The notes under the pieces were generated by a model. The model worked only from the letters and a program-made list of their open reading frames with translations, searched no databases and had not been told where the DNA came from. 64,000 nt of DNA from Thermodesulfobacteriota bacterium (lineage in GTDB: Bacteria > Desulfobacterota > Thermodesulfobacteria > Thermodesulfobacteriales > Thermodesulfobacteriaceae): assembly GCA_030550555.1 (NCBI GenBank), contig JAUQPD010000035.1:32576-96575 (forward strand). Direction: 5' to 3'. The position numbers and the translations under genes were made by a program. Numbering within the stretch: position 1 is the first letter of the stretch; the number at the start of each line of letters is the position of its first letter. Below are positions 9,823 to 18,021 of this stretch, piece after piece.

Positions 9823-10089
9823 CTATTTTTTTAAGAAGGATAGATCTGCATTACAAGACCCACAGAAGAATTTGAGGGGACCAAGGATTTCAACTTCTTC
9901 TTCAACCGGTTCCAGGGCTCCTTCTTCTGTCTGGAGATAGTGAATGTAGAAAGTGGCATTTTCAATGATTTCATAAAAGTCCTCGTGATTTCCACAGTAG
10001 GGGCAAGTTATTTTCTCTTTGTGGGGAATATAGAGGGGTTTTTTGACTTTTATTTTGTGAGTCTTAGCACTGGTAAATGCTTTGTCCAT
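9823..10089 (-). CDS. Small zinc-ribbon protein, function unknown
   Basis: This 88-residue protein carries two CxxC pairs, CPYCGN at about residue 29 and CGSC at about residue 76, separated by a beta-rich stretch. That is the layout of a treble-clef or zinc-ribbon fold. The N-terminus is rich in Lys and could contact nucleic acid or a protein partner. It lies between an ATP-grasp ligase and an M48 protease, with short spacing on both sides, so it is probably cotranscribed with them. I do not recognise the family. Confidence 0.65.
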   Translation of the reverse strand: MDKAFTSAKTHKIKVKKPLYIPHKEKITCPYCGNHEDFYEIIENATFYIHYLQTEEGALEPVEEEVEILGPLKFFCGSCNADLSFLKK

Positions 10090-10104
10090 TGGGTTCTCCT
10101 CTTA

Positions 10105-11529
10105 CTATTTTTTTCTCTCCTCTTTCCTTTCAAAGGTCTTTACTTTTTTTTCTGCCTCTGAATACATTTTAGTGTCTTTTGGTAAAAAGGAAAGGGCTCT
10201 GCGATAGTGAAATAGGGCAACTCTCAGATCACCTTTGTTTTCATAATGTTTCCCGAAATAGAAGTGAGCCTCCCCCATTAAGTCAAGTCTCGAACAGAGG
10301 ATCCCAAAAAAGTAAAAAAATGTTGGCTCTTGCTCTAAAAAGTTTTCATCTTCAAGACTTTTAAAAATGCTATAGCTTTCCTTTAGCATGCCGACCTCAA
10401 GAAGGGCTCTTGCAAGAAGGAGTTTCCTTTTGAGTTCAAGAGGCCTATTGAGTGGAGACCCTTCAAAGCGCAGAGTTTCAAGTATTCTTAGGGCTTCTTC
10501 ATATCTACCCTGAAGAAATTTGAGTTCTGCAAAGTCAAGTTTGAAATATAATCTTTGAGGAAGGGCCCTCAGTGCCAGATCAAGTTCTTTCTCTGCATCA
10601 GAGAAGAAGCGGGCCTGAAGAAGGGCTATTGCAAGGGTATATCTAAGCCAGGGATCCTCTTTTTCTCGTAGTTGCAGTCGAAGAGAAGGAATAAGGTCTG
10701 ATGACTCTTCAGATAGAGCTCTCACCCGTGCTCTTATTCTTTTGTAGTAATCTGGATCTTGAGAGACAAGATACCTATCTCTTAGGGGAACTCCTGCGCG
10801 CTCAACGAGATTCTGAAGATAATTCAATCTTTCTTGAGGAAGGGGATGGGTGAGAAGATATCGGTAGTTAAGCTCTATGGAGAAGGAACTCTCTCTTGAG
10901 AGTTTTTCAAAGACTCGGACCATAGCCTGGGGGTTGTATCCTGCCTTTGTAAGGATTTCAAAACCAATTCTATCTGCCTCCTCTTCATCTTGTCGACTGT
11001 AGGCAAGTAGCTTGGTTTGGGCAAGAGCTGTTCCTGTAGCTCCTACAATTTGAGCTGTTTGAGGGCCACCGAGAATAAGGGCAGTGAGGGTTGCAGTCGT
11101 TGTTGCAATTTGCATGCGTCTTATGGTTTCAAGTCTTTTGGCTACATGTCTTGCCAGATTGTGGGCCATTTCGTGAGCTAGAACTCCTGCAAGCTCATCC
11201 TCACTTTCCAAAAATAGAAAAAGGCCAGTGTTTAAGAAGATGTACCCACCAGGAACTGAAAAGGCATTGAAGGTCCGATCCCTTACTACATAAAAGCGGA
11301 AATTAAAGGGTGAAAAAGTGACTCCCCTTTTAACAAGGGTCTCGCCTATGAGATTGACATAGGCAATGACTTCAATATCTTTGATAAACTCGACATTCCG
11401 GACAGCCTCTTGTAGAATTTCTCTGCCAAGTTTTTCTTCCTCTTCTAGGGAGAGGAGGGCAAATGCAGAGCTTTTGAGAATGAGGAAGGAAAGAATAAGA
11501 ACTACTGAGACGAGTTTTTTAAGTGGCAT
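10105..11529 (-). CDS. Exported M48-family metalloprotease with TPR region, BepA-like
   Basis: The 474-residue protein starts with a signal peptide (about 1-23). The zinc-binding motif HEMAH is at His119-Glu120-His123, inside AGVLAHEMAHNLARH, and the third ligand is the Glu in EEEADRIGFEIL. The C-terminal half is made of helical repeats (for example RYEEALRILETL and GDLRVALFHYRRAL) typical of TPRs. BepA-type proteases work in the periplasm on outer-membrane protein assembly and turnover. This fits the size and domain order. The gene lies downstream of ffs and selC on the same strand. Confidence 0.9.
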   Translation of the reverse strand: MPLKKLVSVVLILSFLILKSSAFALLSLEEEEKLGREILQEAVRNVEFIKDIEVIAYVNLIGETLVKRGVTFSPFNFRFYVVRDRTFNAFSVPGGYIFLNTGLFLFLESEDELAGVLAHEMAHNLARHVAKRLETIRRMQIATTTATLTALILGGPQTAQIVGATGTALAQTKLLAYSRQDEEEADRIGFEILTKAGYNPQAMVRVFEKLSRESSFSIELNYRYLLTHPLPQERLNYLQNLVERAGVPLRDRYLVSQDPDYYKRIRARVRALSEESSDLIPSLRLQLREKEDPWLRYTLAIALLQARFFSDAEKELDLALRALPQRLYFKLDFAELKFLQGRYEEALRILETLRFEGSPLNRPLELKRKLLLARALLEVGMLKESYSIFKSLEDENFLEQEPTFFYFFGILCSRLDLMGEAHFYFGKHYENKGDLRVALFHYRRALSFLPKDTKMYSEAEKKVKTFERKEERKK

Positions 11530-11550
11530 TTAGATCTATATTAGTTAAGG

Positions 11551-11644
11551 TGGCGGAGGCGTATGGGAATTGAACCCACCCACTCCTTTTGGGGAGTGCA
11601 CCGGGTTTGAAGCCCGGGAGAGGCACCAGCCTCCTCACGCCTCC
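11551..11644 (-). tRNA. selC: tRNA-Sec (selenocysteine, anticodon UCA)
   Basis: The minus strand reads GGAGGCGT...ACGCCTCC followed by GCCA, an 8-bp acceptor stem with discriminator G and an encoded CCA end. The anticodon arm CCGGG-CTTCAAA-CCCGG gives anticodon TCA, which reads UGA. A long extra arm (CACTCC...GGAGTG) and the T-arm TGGG-TTCAATT-CCCA follow. The 94-nt length, 8-bp acceptor and long variable arm are diagnostic for bacterial tRNA-Sec. It sits 8 nt downstream of the SRP RNA gene and may share its transcript. Its presence shows that UGA can be decoded as selenocysteine, which is directly relevant to the in-frame TGA in nuoB at 41870. Confidence 0.96.
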
Positions 11645-11652
11645 ACTATTTA

Positions 11653-11752
11653 GGGGCTGGGGAAAACCTGTAGCACCCGGAGAGCCTGGCTACCGTTGCT
11701 CCCTTTCGGGCCTGGCGGGGTTCACCAGGATCCGTCGCACAGGACCCCAGCC
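11653..11752 (-). ncRNA. ffs: Signal recognition particle RNA, small bacterial (4.5S) type
   Basis: The minus strand begins GGCTGGGGTCCTG and ends CAGGTTTTCCCCAGCC, so the two ends pair. The centre holds the universal SRP domain IV hairpin: GGTGAACCCCGCCAGG, then CCCGAAAGGGAGCAACGGTAGCC. This is the Ffh M-domain binding site with its asymmetric loop and a closing GNRA-like tetraloop. The length of about 100 nt corresponds to the small bacterial form without an Alu domain. The ends are placed within a few bases. It lies 8 nt upstream of selC. Confidence 0.95.
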
Positions 11753-11761
11753 TTAACATAT

Positions 11762-11789
11762 ATTATAAATCCTCTTTCTTAAAATTCAC
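11762..11789 (-). promoter_or_regulatory. Probable promoter for ffs-selC
   Basis: On the minus strand a perfect TATAAT (plus 11762-11767) lies about 9 nt before the SRP RNA 5' end. A weak -35 candidate GTGAAT stands 16 nt further upstream. The -10 match and its position are the main support. Confidence 0.45.
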
Positions 11790-11856
11790 CCCCCTACCTC
11801 TAAGAAACTCTACAACCCTTCTTAGGATAGAGGAGCTAAAGGATACCCAAGAGGCC

Positions 11857-11885
11857 TTGTCCTAAGGGACTTAATAGCCTAAAAT
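11857..11885 (+). promoter_or_regulatory. Sigma-70-type promoter for trpB2
   Basis: TTGTCC (11857-11862), a 17-nt spacer and TAAAAT (11880-11885) precede the trpB2 ATG at 11917, which has the Shine-Dalgarno sequence AGGAGG. No attenuator-like leader peptide is visible in the short gap. Confidence 0.55.
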
Positions 11886-11916
11886 ACAGTAAAATCTACC
11901 TATTTAGGAGGTCAAG

Positions 11917-13209
11917 ATGAAGGTCCTGCTTTCCCAGGATGATCTGCCAAGAGTGTGGTTCAACATTTCCCCCTATCTACCAGAACCTCTTCCTCCACCG
12001 CTAGACCCCGTTACACGTGAGCCTGTTTCGCCAGTAAAACTTCTGGACATCTTTCCTGACCCCATAGTAGAACAGGAAGTATCTCAGGAGGAGTGGATAC
12101 CAATTCCAGAAGAGGTATTACAGGTCTATGCTCTTTGGAGACCTTCTCCACTTGTTAGAGCTGTAAATCTCGAGAGGGCCTTAGATACACCTGCTCAGAT
12201 CTACTACAAATATGAAGGGGTCTCCCCTCCAGGTAGCCACAAGCCAAACACTGCTGTTGCCCAGGCCTATTACAACAAGATCTCAGGAGTAAAGCGTCTT
12301 ACAACTGAAACAGGAGCAGGTCAATGGGGAAGCTCTCTTGCCTTTGCAACACAATTTTTTGGTCTTGAATGTGAAGTGTATATGGTTAGAGCAAGTTATA
12401 ACCAGAAGCCCTATAGAAGAATCCTTATGGAGCTTTGGGGTGCCAAGGTTTACCCCTCACCATCAGACAACACAAAGGCAGGAAGGACCTTTTTAGAGAG
12501 AGATCCTGAGCATCCAGGAAGTCTTGGAATTGCCATTAGTGAGGCAATTGAAAGAGCCCTTGAGGACAAATCCACAAAGTATTCTCTTGGAAGTGTTCTA
12601 AACCATGTGCTTCTCCACCAAACAATCATTGGACTTGAGGCAAAACGACAGATGGAAATACTTGGCATCTATCCAGACTATATTGTTGGTTGTGTAGGTG
12701 GGGGGAGTAATTTTGCTGGGCTTGCCTTTCCATTTTTGAAAGACAAAATAACCGGTGACAAACCTGATACCGAATTTTGGGCAGTTGAGCCTACCGCTTG
12801 TCCCACTCTTACCAAGGGTGAATATCGTTACGACTATGGAGATACTGTAGGGTTGACACCACTTATTAAAATGTATACCCTTGGAGCTGATTTTGTTCCC
12901 CCTCCAATTCACGCTGGAGGTCTCCGCTACCATGGAGATGCCCCTCTCCTCTGTGCCTTCTATCACCACCGCTATATTAAGGCCTGTGCTTATGATCAGA
13001 AGGAGGTCTTTTCAGCAGGGGTTCTCTTTGCAAGGACTGAGGGAATTGTTCCAGCACCGGAGTCTGCTCACGCAGTTAAAAAGGCAATAGACCTTGCTCT
13101 GGAGTGTAAAGAGAAGAAGGAAAAGAAAATCATTCTTTTCAATCTATCTGGTCATGGTTATTTTGACCTTTCTGCCTATGATAGCTATCTGAAAGGAGTG
13201 CTTGCATAA
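11917..13209 (+). CDS. trpB2: Tryptophan synthase beta chain, TrpB2 type
   Basis: A 430-residue PLP enzyme of the TrpB2 subgroup. The long N-terminal segment with [13 protein letters not shown] is typical of TrpB2 and absent from TrpB1. The PLP lysine is Lys109 in GSHKPNTA, followed by [12 protein letters not shown], and a phosphate-binding GGGSN loop lies at about 267. The enzyme condenses indole with serine. TrpB2 proteins usually work without a TrpA partner and may salvage free indole or use other substrates. No other trp gene is near, which agrees with a stand-alone role. A strong AGGAGG site precedes the ATG. Confidence 0.93.
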   Translation: MKVLLSQDDLPRVWFNISPYLPEPLPPPLDPVTREPVSPVKLLDIFPDPIVEQEVSQEEWIPIPEEVLQVYALWRPSPLVRAVNLERALDTPAQIYYKYEGVSPPGSHKPNTAVAQAYYNKISGVKRLTTETGAGQWGSSLAFATQFFGLECEVYMVRASYNQKPYRRILMELWGAKVYPSPSDNTKAGRTFLERDPEHPGSLGIAISEAIERALEDKSTKYSLGSVLNHVLLHQTIIGLEAKRQMEILGIYPDYIVGCVGGGSNFAGLAFPFLKDKITGDKPDTEFWAVEPTACPTLTKGEYRYDYGDTVGLTPLIKMYTLGADFVPPPIHAGGLRYHGDAPLLCAFYHHRYIKACAYDQKEVFSAGVLFARTEGIVPAPESAHAVKKAIDLALECKEKKEKKIILFNLSGHGYFDLSAYDSYLKGVLA

Positions 13210-13247
13210 CTTTTTTTATGACTTTTTAAGTGCAGAGGGGGAAGCGG

Positions 13248-13653
13248 ATGGACCTAAGATTGCCTTTTCTTGAACACTTAGGGGTTGAGGTTGAAAAGCT
13301 TGAAGAGCATTATGCGGTTCTAAGATTAGATGTAAAGGACTATCATCTTCAGCACCTCGGTTGTGTCCATGATGGAGTAATCTCAAGTCTTGCGGATAAT
13401 ACCGGCTGGTATGCAGTAATGATGAGTCTTCCTGAAAATCATACGACGGTGACAATTGAGATTAAGGTTAATTACCTAAAACCATCTCTCAGAGGGATTT
13501 TAGGGGTGCAAAGTAGAGGACTCCGTCTTGGCAAAAGGGGTCGCTTTTGCAGTAGTTGAGGTGACGCAGGACTCTGAGCTGATCGCCTATGCTACGGGCA
13601 CCTATGCGGTTTTACCACTTGCCCCTGAAGGAAAGCAGAAGGATAACCTCTAA
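13248..13653 (+). pseudogene. PaaI/hotdog-fold thioesterase, frameshifted at AAAAGGGG
   Basis: The ORF in the track ends early at about 13559. Up to GLRLGKR it matches a hotdog thioesterase with the HLGCVHDGVISSLADNTGWYAV segment that carries the catalytic region. At 13533-13540 the sequence is AAAAGGGG. Shifting the frame by one base here restores VAFAVVEVTQDSELIAYATGTYAVLPL and a proper stop at 13651-13653. The restored protein has about 134 residues, the usual family length. Either an extra G was gained (a real mutation or a sequencing error in the homopolymer) or the site is used for ribosomal slippage. ATG 13248 is chosen because AGAGGGGG precedes it. The gene follows trpB2 by 38 nt and leads into the UbiD-type gene. 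Confidence 0.8.
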
Positions 13654-13679
13654 GGAGACAACTTTAAAGGGAGGAAGTT

Positions 13680-15134
13680 ATGTCTACTCCAAAAAATCTT
13701 CAAGAGTTTATTGAAATTTTAGATAAGAAGGGTGAACTTTTGAGAGTAAAAGAGGAAGTTTCTCCAGAACTTGAGATAACGGAGTTTACCGATCAGGTTG
13801 TTAAAGCTGGAGGACCTGCTCTCTTATTTGAGAAGGTTAAGGGTCATAAGATGCCAGTTGTCACTAATTTATTTGGCAGTTTCACAAGGATCTGTCTTGC
13901 CTTAGGGGTGAGTTCGCTTGATGAACTGACAGAGAGGTTGGAAGATTTTATTGAGATAAAGCAGGCTGAAGGTCTTTTGGGAAAGCTCAAGCTACTTCCG
14001 AAGCTCTGGCAGGCAAAGAATGTTTTTCCCAAGATTGTGGACAAGGCTCCCTGTCAAGAAATTGTGTTAAAGGGCGATAAGGTAGATCTTTACAGACTAC
14101 CAATTTTAAAATGTTGGCCCAAAGATGGAGGTCCTTACATTACTCTTCCCTGCGTAATCACAAAAGATCCTGAGACAGGGGTCAGAAATGTGGGTATGTA
14201 TCGGATGCAGGTTTTTGATAGGAATACAACAGCAATCCATTGGCAGATTCATAAAGTAGGTGCCAAACACTATCGTAAGTCTGAAGCTCGGGGGGAGAGG
14301 CTTCCCGTTGCAGTAGCTCTCGGACCAGAACCGGTTGTAATCTATTCAGCTACAGCCCCTATGCCAGAAGATGTGGATGAGTTTGTTCTTGCAGGATTCC
14401 TGAAAGGATCGCCAGTTGAGCTTGTCAGATGCATAACAGTCCCCCTGGAGGTACCTGCTGAGTCTCAGATTGTCCTTGAAGGCTATGTAGAGCCCTATGA
14501 GAGAAGAATTGAAGGCCCCTTTGGAGATCACACAGGATTTTATACTCCTCCAGAGCCCTATCCGGTCTTTCACGTGACCTGCATCACTATGAGAAAAGAT
14601 GCTATTTATCCAGCAACTATTGTTGGTAAACCTCCTCAGGAGGATTGCTATCTTGGCAAGGCGACTGAAAGGCTCTTTCTTCCACTTATAAAAAAGATTC
14701 TTCCAGAAATAGTAGATATCAATCTTCCCTGGGAAGGAGTTTTTCATAATCTTGCTTTTATTTCCATAGATAAGAGATATCCTGGGCACGCATTTAAAGT
14801 AGCTTCTGCCATCTGGGGCTTAGGACAGCTTATGTTTACTAAAATCGTCGTAATATTTGACAAGGAGGTAAACGTTCAAAATTTGAGTGAGGCACTGTTC
14901 TATCTTTGTGCTAACGTGGATCCTGCAAGAGATATCATGATTGTAAAGGGACCTGTTGATGTATTGGATCATGCAAGCCCAGAAGTAGGATTTGGATCAA
15001 AGATGTGCATAGATGCTACGAAGAAATGGAGAGAAGAGGGCTACTCCCGTCAATGGCCCGAAGAAGCTGTAATGAATGAGGAGGTAAAGAAGAAAGTAAA
15101 GAGCTTGCTCAGAAAAATTTTTAAAGAAAAATAA
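13680..15134 (+). CDS. UbiD-family (prenylated-FMN) decarboxylase, probably menaquinone type
   Basis: The 484-residue protein belongs to the UbiD family. It starts with NLQEFIEILDKKGELLRVKEEVSPELEITEF and carries the AIHWQIHKVGAKHY and EGPFGDHTGFYT segments. The latter holds the Glu-Arg-Glu type active-site region. UbiD enzymes use prenylated FMN made by UbiX to decarboxylate aromatic or unsaturated acids. The family includes UbiD (ubiquinone), the menaquinone futalosine-pathway decarboxylase and catabolic members. In an anaerobe a role in menaquinone synthesis is likely, but the substrate is inferred. The nearby broken thioesterase would fit quinone or aromatic acid metabolism. ubiX is not seen. 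Confidence 0.85.
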   Translation: MSTPKNLQEFIEILDKKGELLRVKEEVSPELEITEFTDQVVKAGGPALLFEKVKGHKMPVVTNLFGSFTRICLALGVSSLDELTERLEDFIEIKQAEGLLGKLKLLPKLWQAKNVFPKIVDKAPCQEIVLKGDKVDLYRLPILKCWPKDGGPYITLPCVITKDPETGVRNVGMYRMQVFDRNTTAIHWQIHKVGAKHYRKSEARGERLPVAVALGPEPVVIYSATAPMPEDVDEFVLAGFLKGSPVELVRCITVPLEVPAESQIVLEGYVEPYERRIEGPFGDHTGFYTPPEPYPVFHVTCITMRKDAIYPATIVGKPPQEDCYLGKATERLFLPLIKKILPEIVDINLPWEGVFHNLAFISIDKRYPGHAFKVASAIWGLGQLMFTKIVVIFDKEVNVQNLSEALFYLCANVDPARDIMIVKGPVDVLDHASPEVGFGSKMCIDATKKWREEGYSRQWPEEAVMNEEVKKKVKSLLRKIFKEK

Positions 15135-15228
15135 TTCATTTACGTCTCCTCCTTACTTTGTTTTTAATATTTTTTAAAATATTCTATAGCTTGTTGCCCT
15201 AGGTATTTGATTTATAATAAGAATAGCT

Positions 15229-15318
15229 ATGAAGAGGAAGCTTCCTTTAGGGATTCAAAGCTTTGTTGAGATTAGAAGTGAGCCCTATTATTATGTGGAC
15301 AAGATACCTTTATATTAA
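15229..15318 (+). pseudogene. N-terminal remnant of an AAA-ATPase-like / PD-(D/E)XK nuclease gene
   Basis: A 29-codon open frame reads KRKLPLGIQSFVEIRSEPYY then YVDKIPLY and stops. The pattern LPxGIQxFxxIRxxxYxYVDK is the very typical beginning of the large AAA-ATPase-like proteins that carry a C-terminal PD-(D/E)XK nuclease domain and occur in many copies in anaerobes. The remaining roughly 500 codons are missing, because the next gene begins at 15329. It is best read as a deletion scar. The short gap before it (15135-15228) holds nothing else that I can see. Confidence 0.55.
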
Positions 15319-15328
15319 GGGGTTTACT

Positions 15329-15823
15329 ATGAAGGTTGCTATTGTGAGTGACTCCCACGATAGGATTGATCACCTTGAATGGGCAATTTTTGAGGCTCAC
15401 AAGAGAGGAGTTCAAAGGCTCTTTCATTGTGGAGATCTTATTTCACCCTTTATGGTGCTTAGCCTTGCTAAGTTTCAGGGACAGGTGGACCTAATCTTTG
15501 GCAATAACAGAGGAGATGTCTTTCTTCTATGCAAAATTTTAAAAGATTATTCCCAAATAACCCTTCACGGAGAGGAAGCCTTTCTTGAGATTGATGGACT
15601 TAAAATTGCCATGGTTCACTATCCTAAGGTAGCTGAAAAACTTGCCAAATCTGGAGACTTTGACTATGTCTTCTGTGGACACACTCATAAGTTTAAAGTT
15701 TGGGAAGTCGGGAAGACACTCATTATAAATCCTGGCGAGCTCATGGGTAAAGAAGGACTACCATGTTTTGTAATTCTTGATTTAAAAAGTAAAGCTTGGG
15801 AAAAGATTGAATATAATCCATGA
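15329..15823 (+). CDS. YfcE/MJ0936-type metallophosphodiesterase
   Basis: The product has the calcineurin-like metallophosphoesterase motifs in order: VSDSHDR near the N-terminus, HCGDL, GNNRGD, and CGHTHKFK near residue 130, followed by INPGE. These place the metal ligands Asp, His, Asp, Asn, His and His. The small single-domain size (164 residues) fits the YfcE/MJ0936 group, which hydrolyses phosphodiesters in vitro. I start at ATG 15329, preceded by AAGGGG; the track's earlier start runs back through the remnant at 15229-15318. Confidence 0.88.
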   Translation: MKVAIVSDSHDRIDHLEWAIFEAHKRGVQRLFHCGDLISPFMVLSLAKFQGQVDLIFGNNRGDVFLLCKILKDYSQITLHGEEAFLEIDGLKIAMVHYPKVAEKLAKSGDFDYVFCGHTHKFKVWEVGKTLIINPGELMGKEGLPCFVILDLKSKAWEKIEYNP

Positions 15824-15875
15824 ATAGGAAAAAAGAGAGAAGTTTCTACTCTGGTGGACTATATAGAAATAATTA

Positions 15876-16300
15876 ATGGTTAATTTTGTCATTGCGGAGA
15901 GCTATCTGAAGAGAGCTAAAATAAAATTTGAATTGTTTTATTATTTTATGAAACAAAAAGAATATACAGATGTAATAAAAGAGTCTCAAAAAATTGTAAA
16001 GTTATGTCAAAAAAGAATACCAATTAAAAGCGGGGTTAAAACTCCTAAGTGTCCAGATAGCACTTGTTTAATTTTTGAAAATAGGGGAAAATTGCCTGAG
16101 GATCTAATCAATAAGATTGTCTCTTTATGTAGACAATACATTTGGCTTAGAAGTTAAAAATAATTAGTCTTTTATGGAAATATGGACCTTATTTCGTTTG
16201 GAGCTTATAGTGAAAAAAAGACGAAAAAGTAATTAGAATTGCAAAACAGTTATTAAAGGTAAGAGATAACTTTTTTGAGAGGGGGATAGCGGGGTTATGA
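15876..16300 (+). pseudogene. HEPN-domain protein, broken by two stops and a frameshift
   Basis: The track shows only 93 codons. They match a HEPN domain: a helix with YLKRAKIKFELFYYF, then KEYTDVIKESQKIVKL and the PKCPDSTCLIFENRGKLP segment. Just after WLRS the frame has TAA-AAA-TAA (16155-16163). Beyond these stops the same frame continues LVFYGNMDLISFGAYSE, the conserved HEPN ending. Around 16213-16232 the frame shifts again to [20 protein letters not shown] before a stop at 16298-16300. In intact relatives the two TAA codons would be GAA. HEPN proteins usually pair with a nucleotidyltransferase (MNT) in toxin-antitoxin-like modules; no partner is present here. The remains overlap the proS start. 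Confidence 0.8.
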
Positions 16301-18003
16301 GATTAACCAGATTTCTTATGCCCACCTTGAAGGAGGATCCTTCTGAAGCAGAAACAATTAGTCATAAGCTTCTTCTTCGTGGAGGCTTTATACGTAAGGT
16401 AGCTTCAGGAATCTACAATTTTCTACCCCTTGGATTCAGGTCACTTAAAAAGATTGAAAACATCGTGCGGGAGGAGATGAACAGGGCTGGGGCTCTTGAG
16501 ATTTTGATGCCCCTTGTGCAACCTGCTGAGCTGTGGAAAGAGACAGGCAGATGGGATGCCTATGGGAAGGAGCTTCTTCGTTTTAAAGACAGAAAGGAAC
16601 ATGACTTTTGTCTTGGACCAACTCATGAGGAAGTGGTTACAGATCTGGTAAGAAAAGAGGTAAAATCATATAGACAGCTACCTCTAATTCTTTACCAGAT
16701 TGCTCAAAAGTTTAGAGATGAAATAAGGCCTCGATTTGGCCTCTTGAGAGGCAGAGAATTTATTATGAAAGATGCCTATTCCTTTGATGCAGATGTAAAA
16801 GGCTTAGAGAAAAGTTATGAGCTTATGTATGAGACCTATGAACGTATTTTCAAAAAGTGTGGGTTAAGATTTAGAGCAGTTGAAGCCCACACTGGAGCTA
16901 TTGGTGGTGATGTATCCCATGAATTTATGGTCCTTGCAGAAACAGGCGAAGATACTATATCTATATGTGAGCACTGTGGCTATGCATCAAACATTGAACT
17001 AACGCCTGCTATATCCTCTGAAAGCTATCCAGTTGAAGCTCCTAAGCCTCTTGAAAAAGTCTATACCCCCGGTGTTCGTTCTGCTGAGGATGTTGCCAAA
17101 TTTCTTGGGTTTCCCTTAGCTAAAATTACCAAAACTTTGATCTACATTGTGGAAGAAAGGGAGCCTATTGCGGTTGTGCTAAGAGGAGATCATGAATTAA
17201 ATGAGGTCAAACTTGATAAAGCACTTGAGGGGAGACCTTTTAGGATGGCAAAAGAAGAAGAGATACTTGCTCTAATCGGTGCCCATCCAGGTTTTCTTGG
17301 CCCAAGAGGACTTAAGATAAAGATCTTTGTAGATAGAGCTCTTGTTAATTTCCCTAATTTTGTTATCGGTGCTAACGAGGACGAATATCATTACCTAAAC
17401 GCAAATCTCGGAGACACGTTTCAGGCAACTCTAATTGCTGACCTAAGGAAGGCAAAGGAGGGAGACCTCTGTCCCAATTGTGGTAAGCCTCTTAGTTTTA
17501 CTAAAGGGATTGAAGTTGGACACATTTTTAAGCTTGGGACAAAGTATAGCTCAGCCATGAAGGCGACTTTTCTTGACAGAGATGGGCAAGAGAAGCCATT
17601 TGTTATGGGATGCTATGGTATAGGTGTTAGTCGGCTTCTTTCTGCAACTGTTGAGCAAAACCATGACAAAGATGGAATTATTTTCCCCTGGGCACTTGCT
17701 CCCTTTCAAGTCGCTCTCCTACCTCTGAACAGAGAGTTTATAGATAAGGCAGAAGTCCTTTATTACAAATTAAATAGCCGATGGGAGGTCCTACTTGATG
17801 ATCGGGATGAAAGGCCAGGAGTAAAATTCAAAGATATGGATCTCGTTGGGATTCCTCTACAGGTCATTCTCGGAAAAGCTTTCCAAGAAAAGGGAGAATT
17901 TGAGATCAAGGTGCGCAGAACTGGTGAGCGTATTCTAGTTACTGAAGAGCGTCTTGAAGAGGTTATAAGTAAAAAGGCTGAAGAACTCCAAAGAGAATTG
18001 TGA
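16297..18003 (+). CDS. proS: Prolyl-tRNA synthetase (bacterial type with editing domain)
   Basis: The 568-residue enzyme charges tRNA-Pro. It shows the class II motifs: [20 protein letters not shown] (motif 1 region), [21 protein letters not shown] (motif 2), and [11 protein letters not shown] (motif 3). Between motifs 2 and 3 lies the INS editing domain with KTLIYIVEE and [13 protein letters not shown]. This is the typical bacterial ProRS architecture. The C-terminal anticodon-binding domain contains [20 protein letters not shown]. It is followed 18 nt later by lpxD. Confidence 0.97.
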   Translation: MRLTRFLMPTLKEDPSEAETISHKLLLRGGFIRKVASGIYNFLPLGFRSLKKIENIVREEMNRAGALEILMPLVQPAELWKETGRWDAYGKELLRFKDRKEHDFCLGPTHEEVVTDLVRKEVKSYRQLPLILYQIAQKFRDEIRPRFGLLRGREFIMKDAYSFDADVKGLEKSYELMYETYERIFKKCGLRFRAVEAHTGAIGGDVSHEFMVLAETGEDTISICEHCGYASNIELTPAISSESYPVEAPKPLEKVYTPGVRSAEDVAKFLGFPLAKITKTLIYIVEEREPIAVVLRGDHELNEVKLDKALEGRPFRMAKEEEILALIGAHPGFLGPRGLKIKIFVDRALVNFPNFVIGANEDEYHYLNANLGDTFQATLIADLRKAKEGDLCPNCGKPLSFTKGIEVGHIFKLGTKYSSAMKATFLDRDGQEKPFVMGCYGIGVSRLLSATVEQNHDKDGIIFPWALAPFQVALLPLNREFIDKAEVLYYKLNSRWEVLLDDRDERPGVKFKDMDLVGIPLQVILGKAFQEKGEFEIKVRRTGERILVTEERLEEVISKKAEELQREL

Positions 18004-18021
18004 TACAGAGGTGAAAGCGTT

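Noticed and set aside
12598-12969. Minus-strand 123-residue ORF inside trpB2
   Set aside because: Antisense shadow of a clearly coding, conserved gene; no motif or ribosome site.
14346-14789. Minus-strand 147-residue ORF inside the UbiD-type gene
   Set aside because: Shadow of the conserved plus-strand gene. Its composition is that of a reverse frame.
16155-16163. Recoding of the stops in the HEPN gene
   Set aside because: The stops are TAA, not TGA, and a frameshift follows, so decay is the simpler reading.
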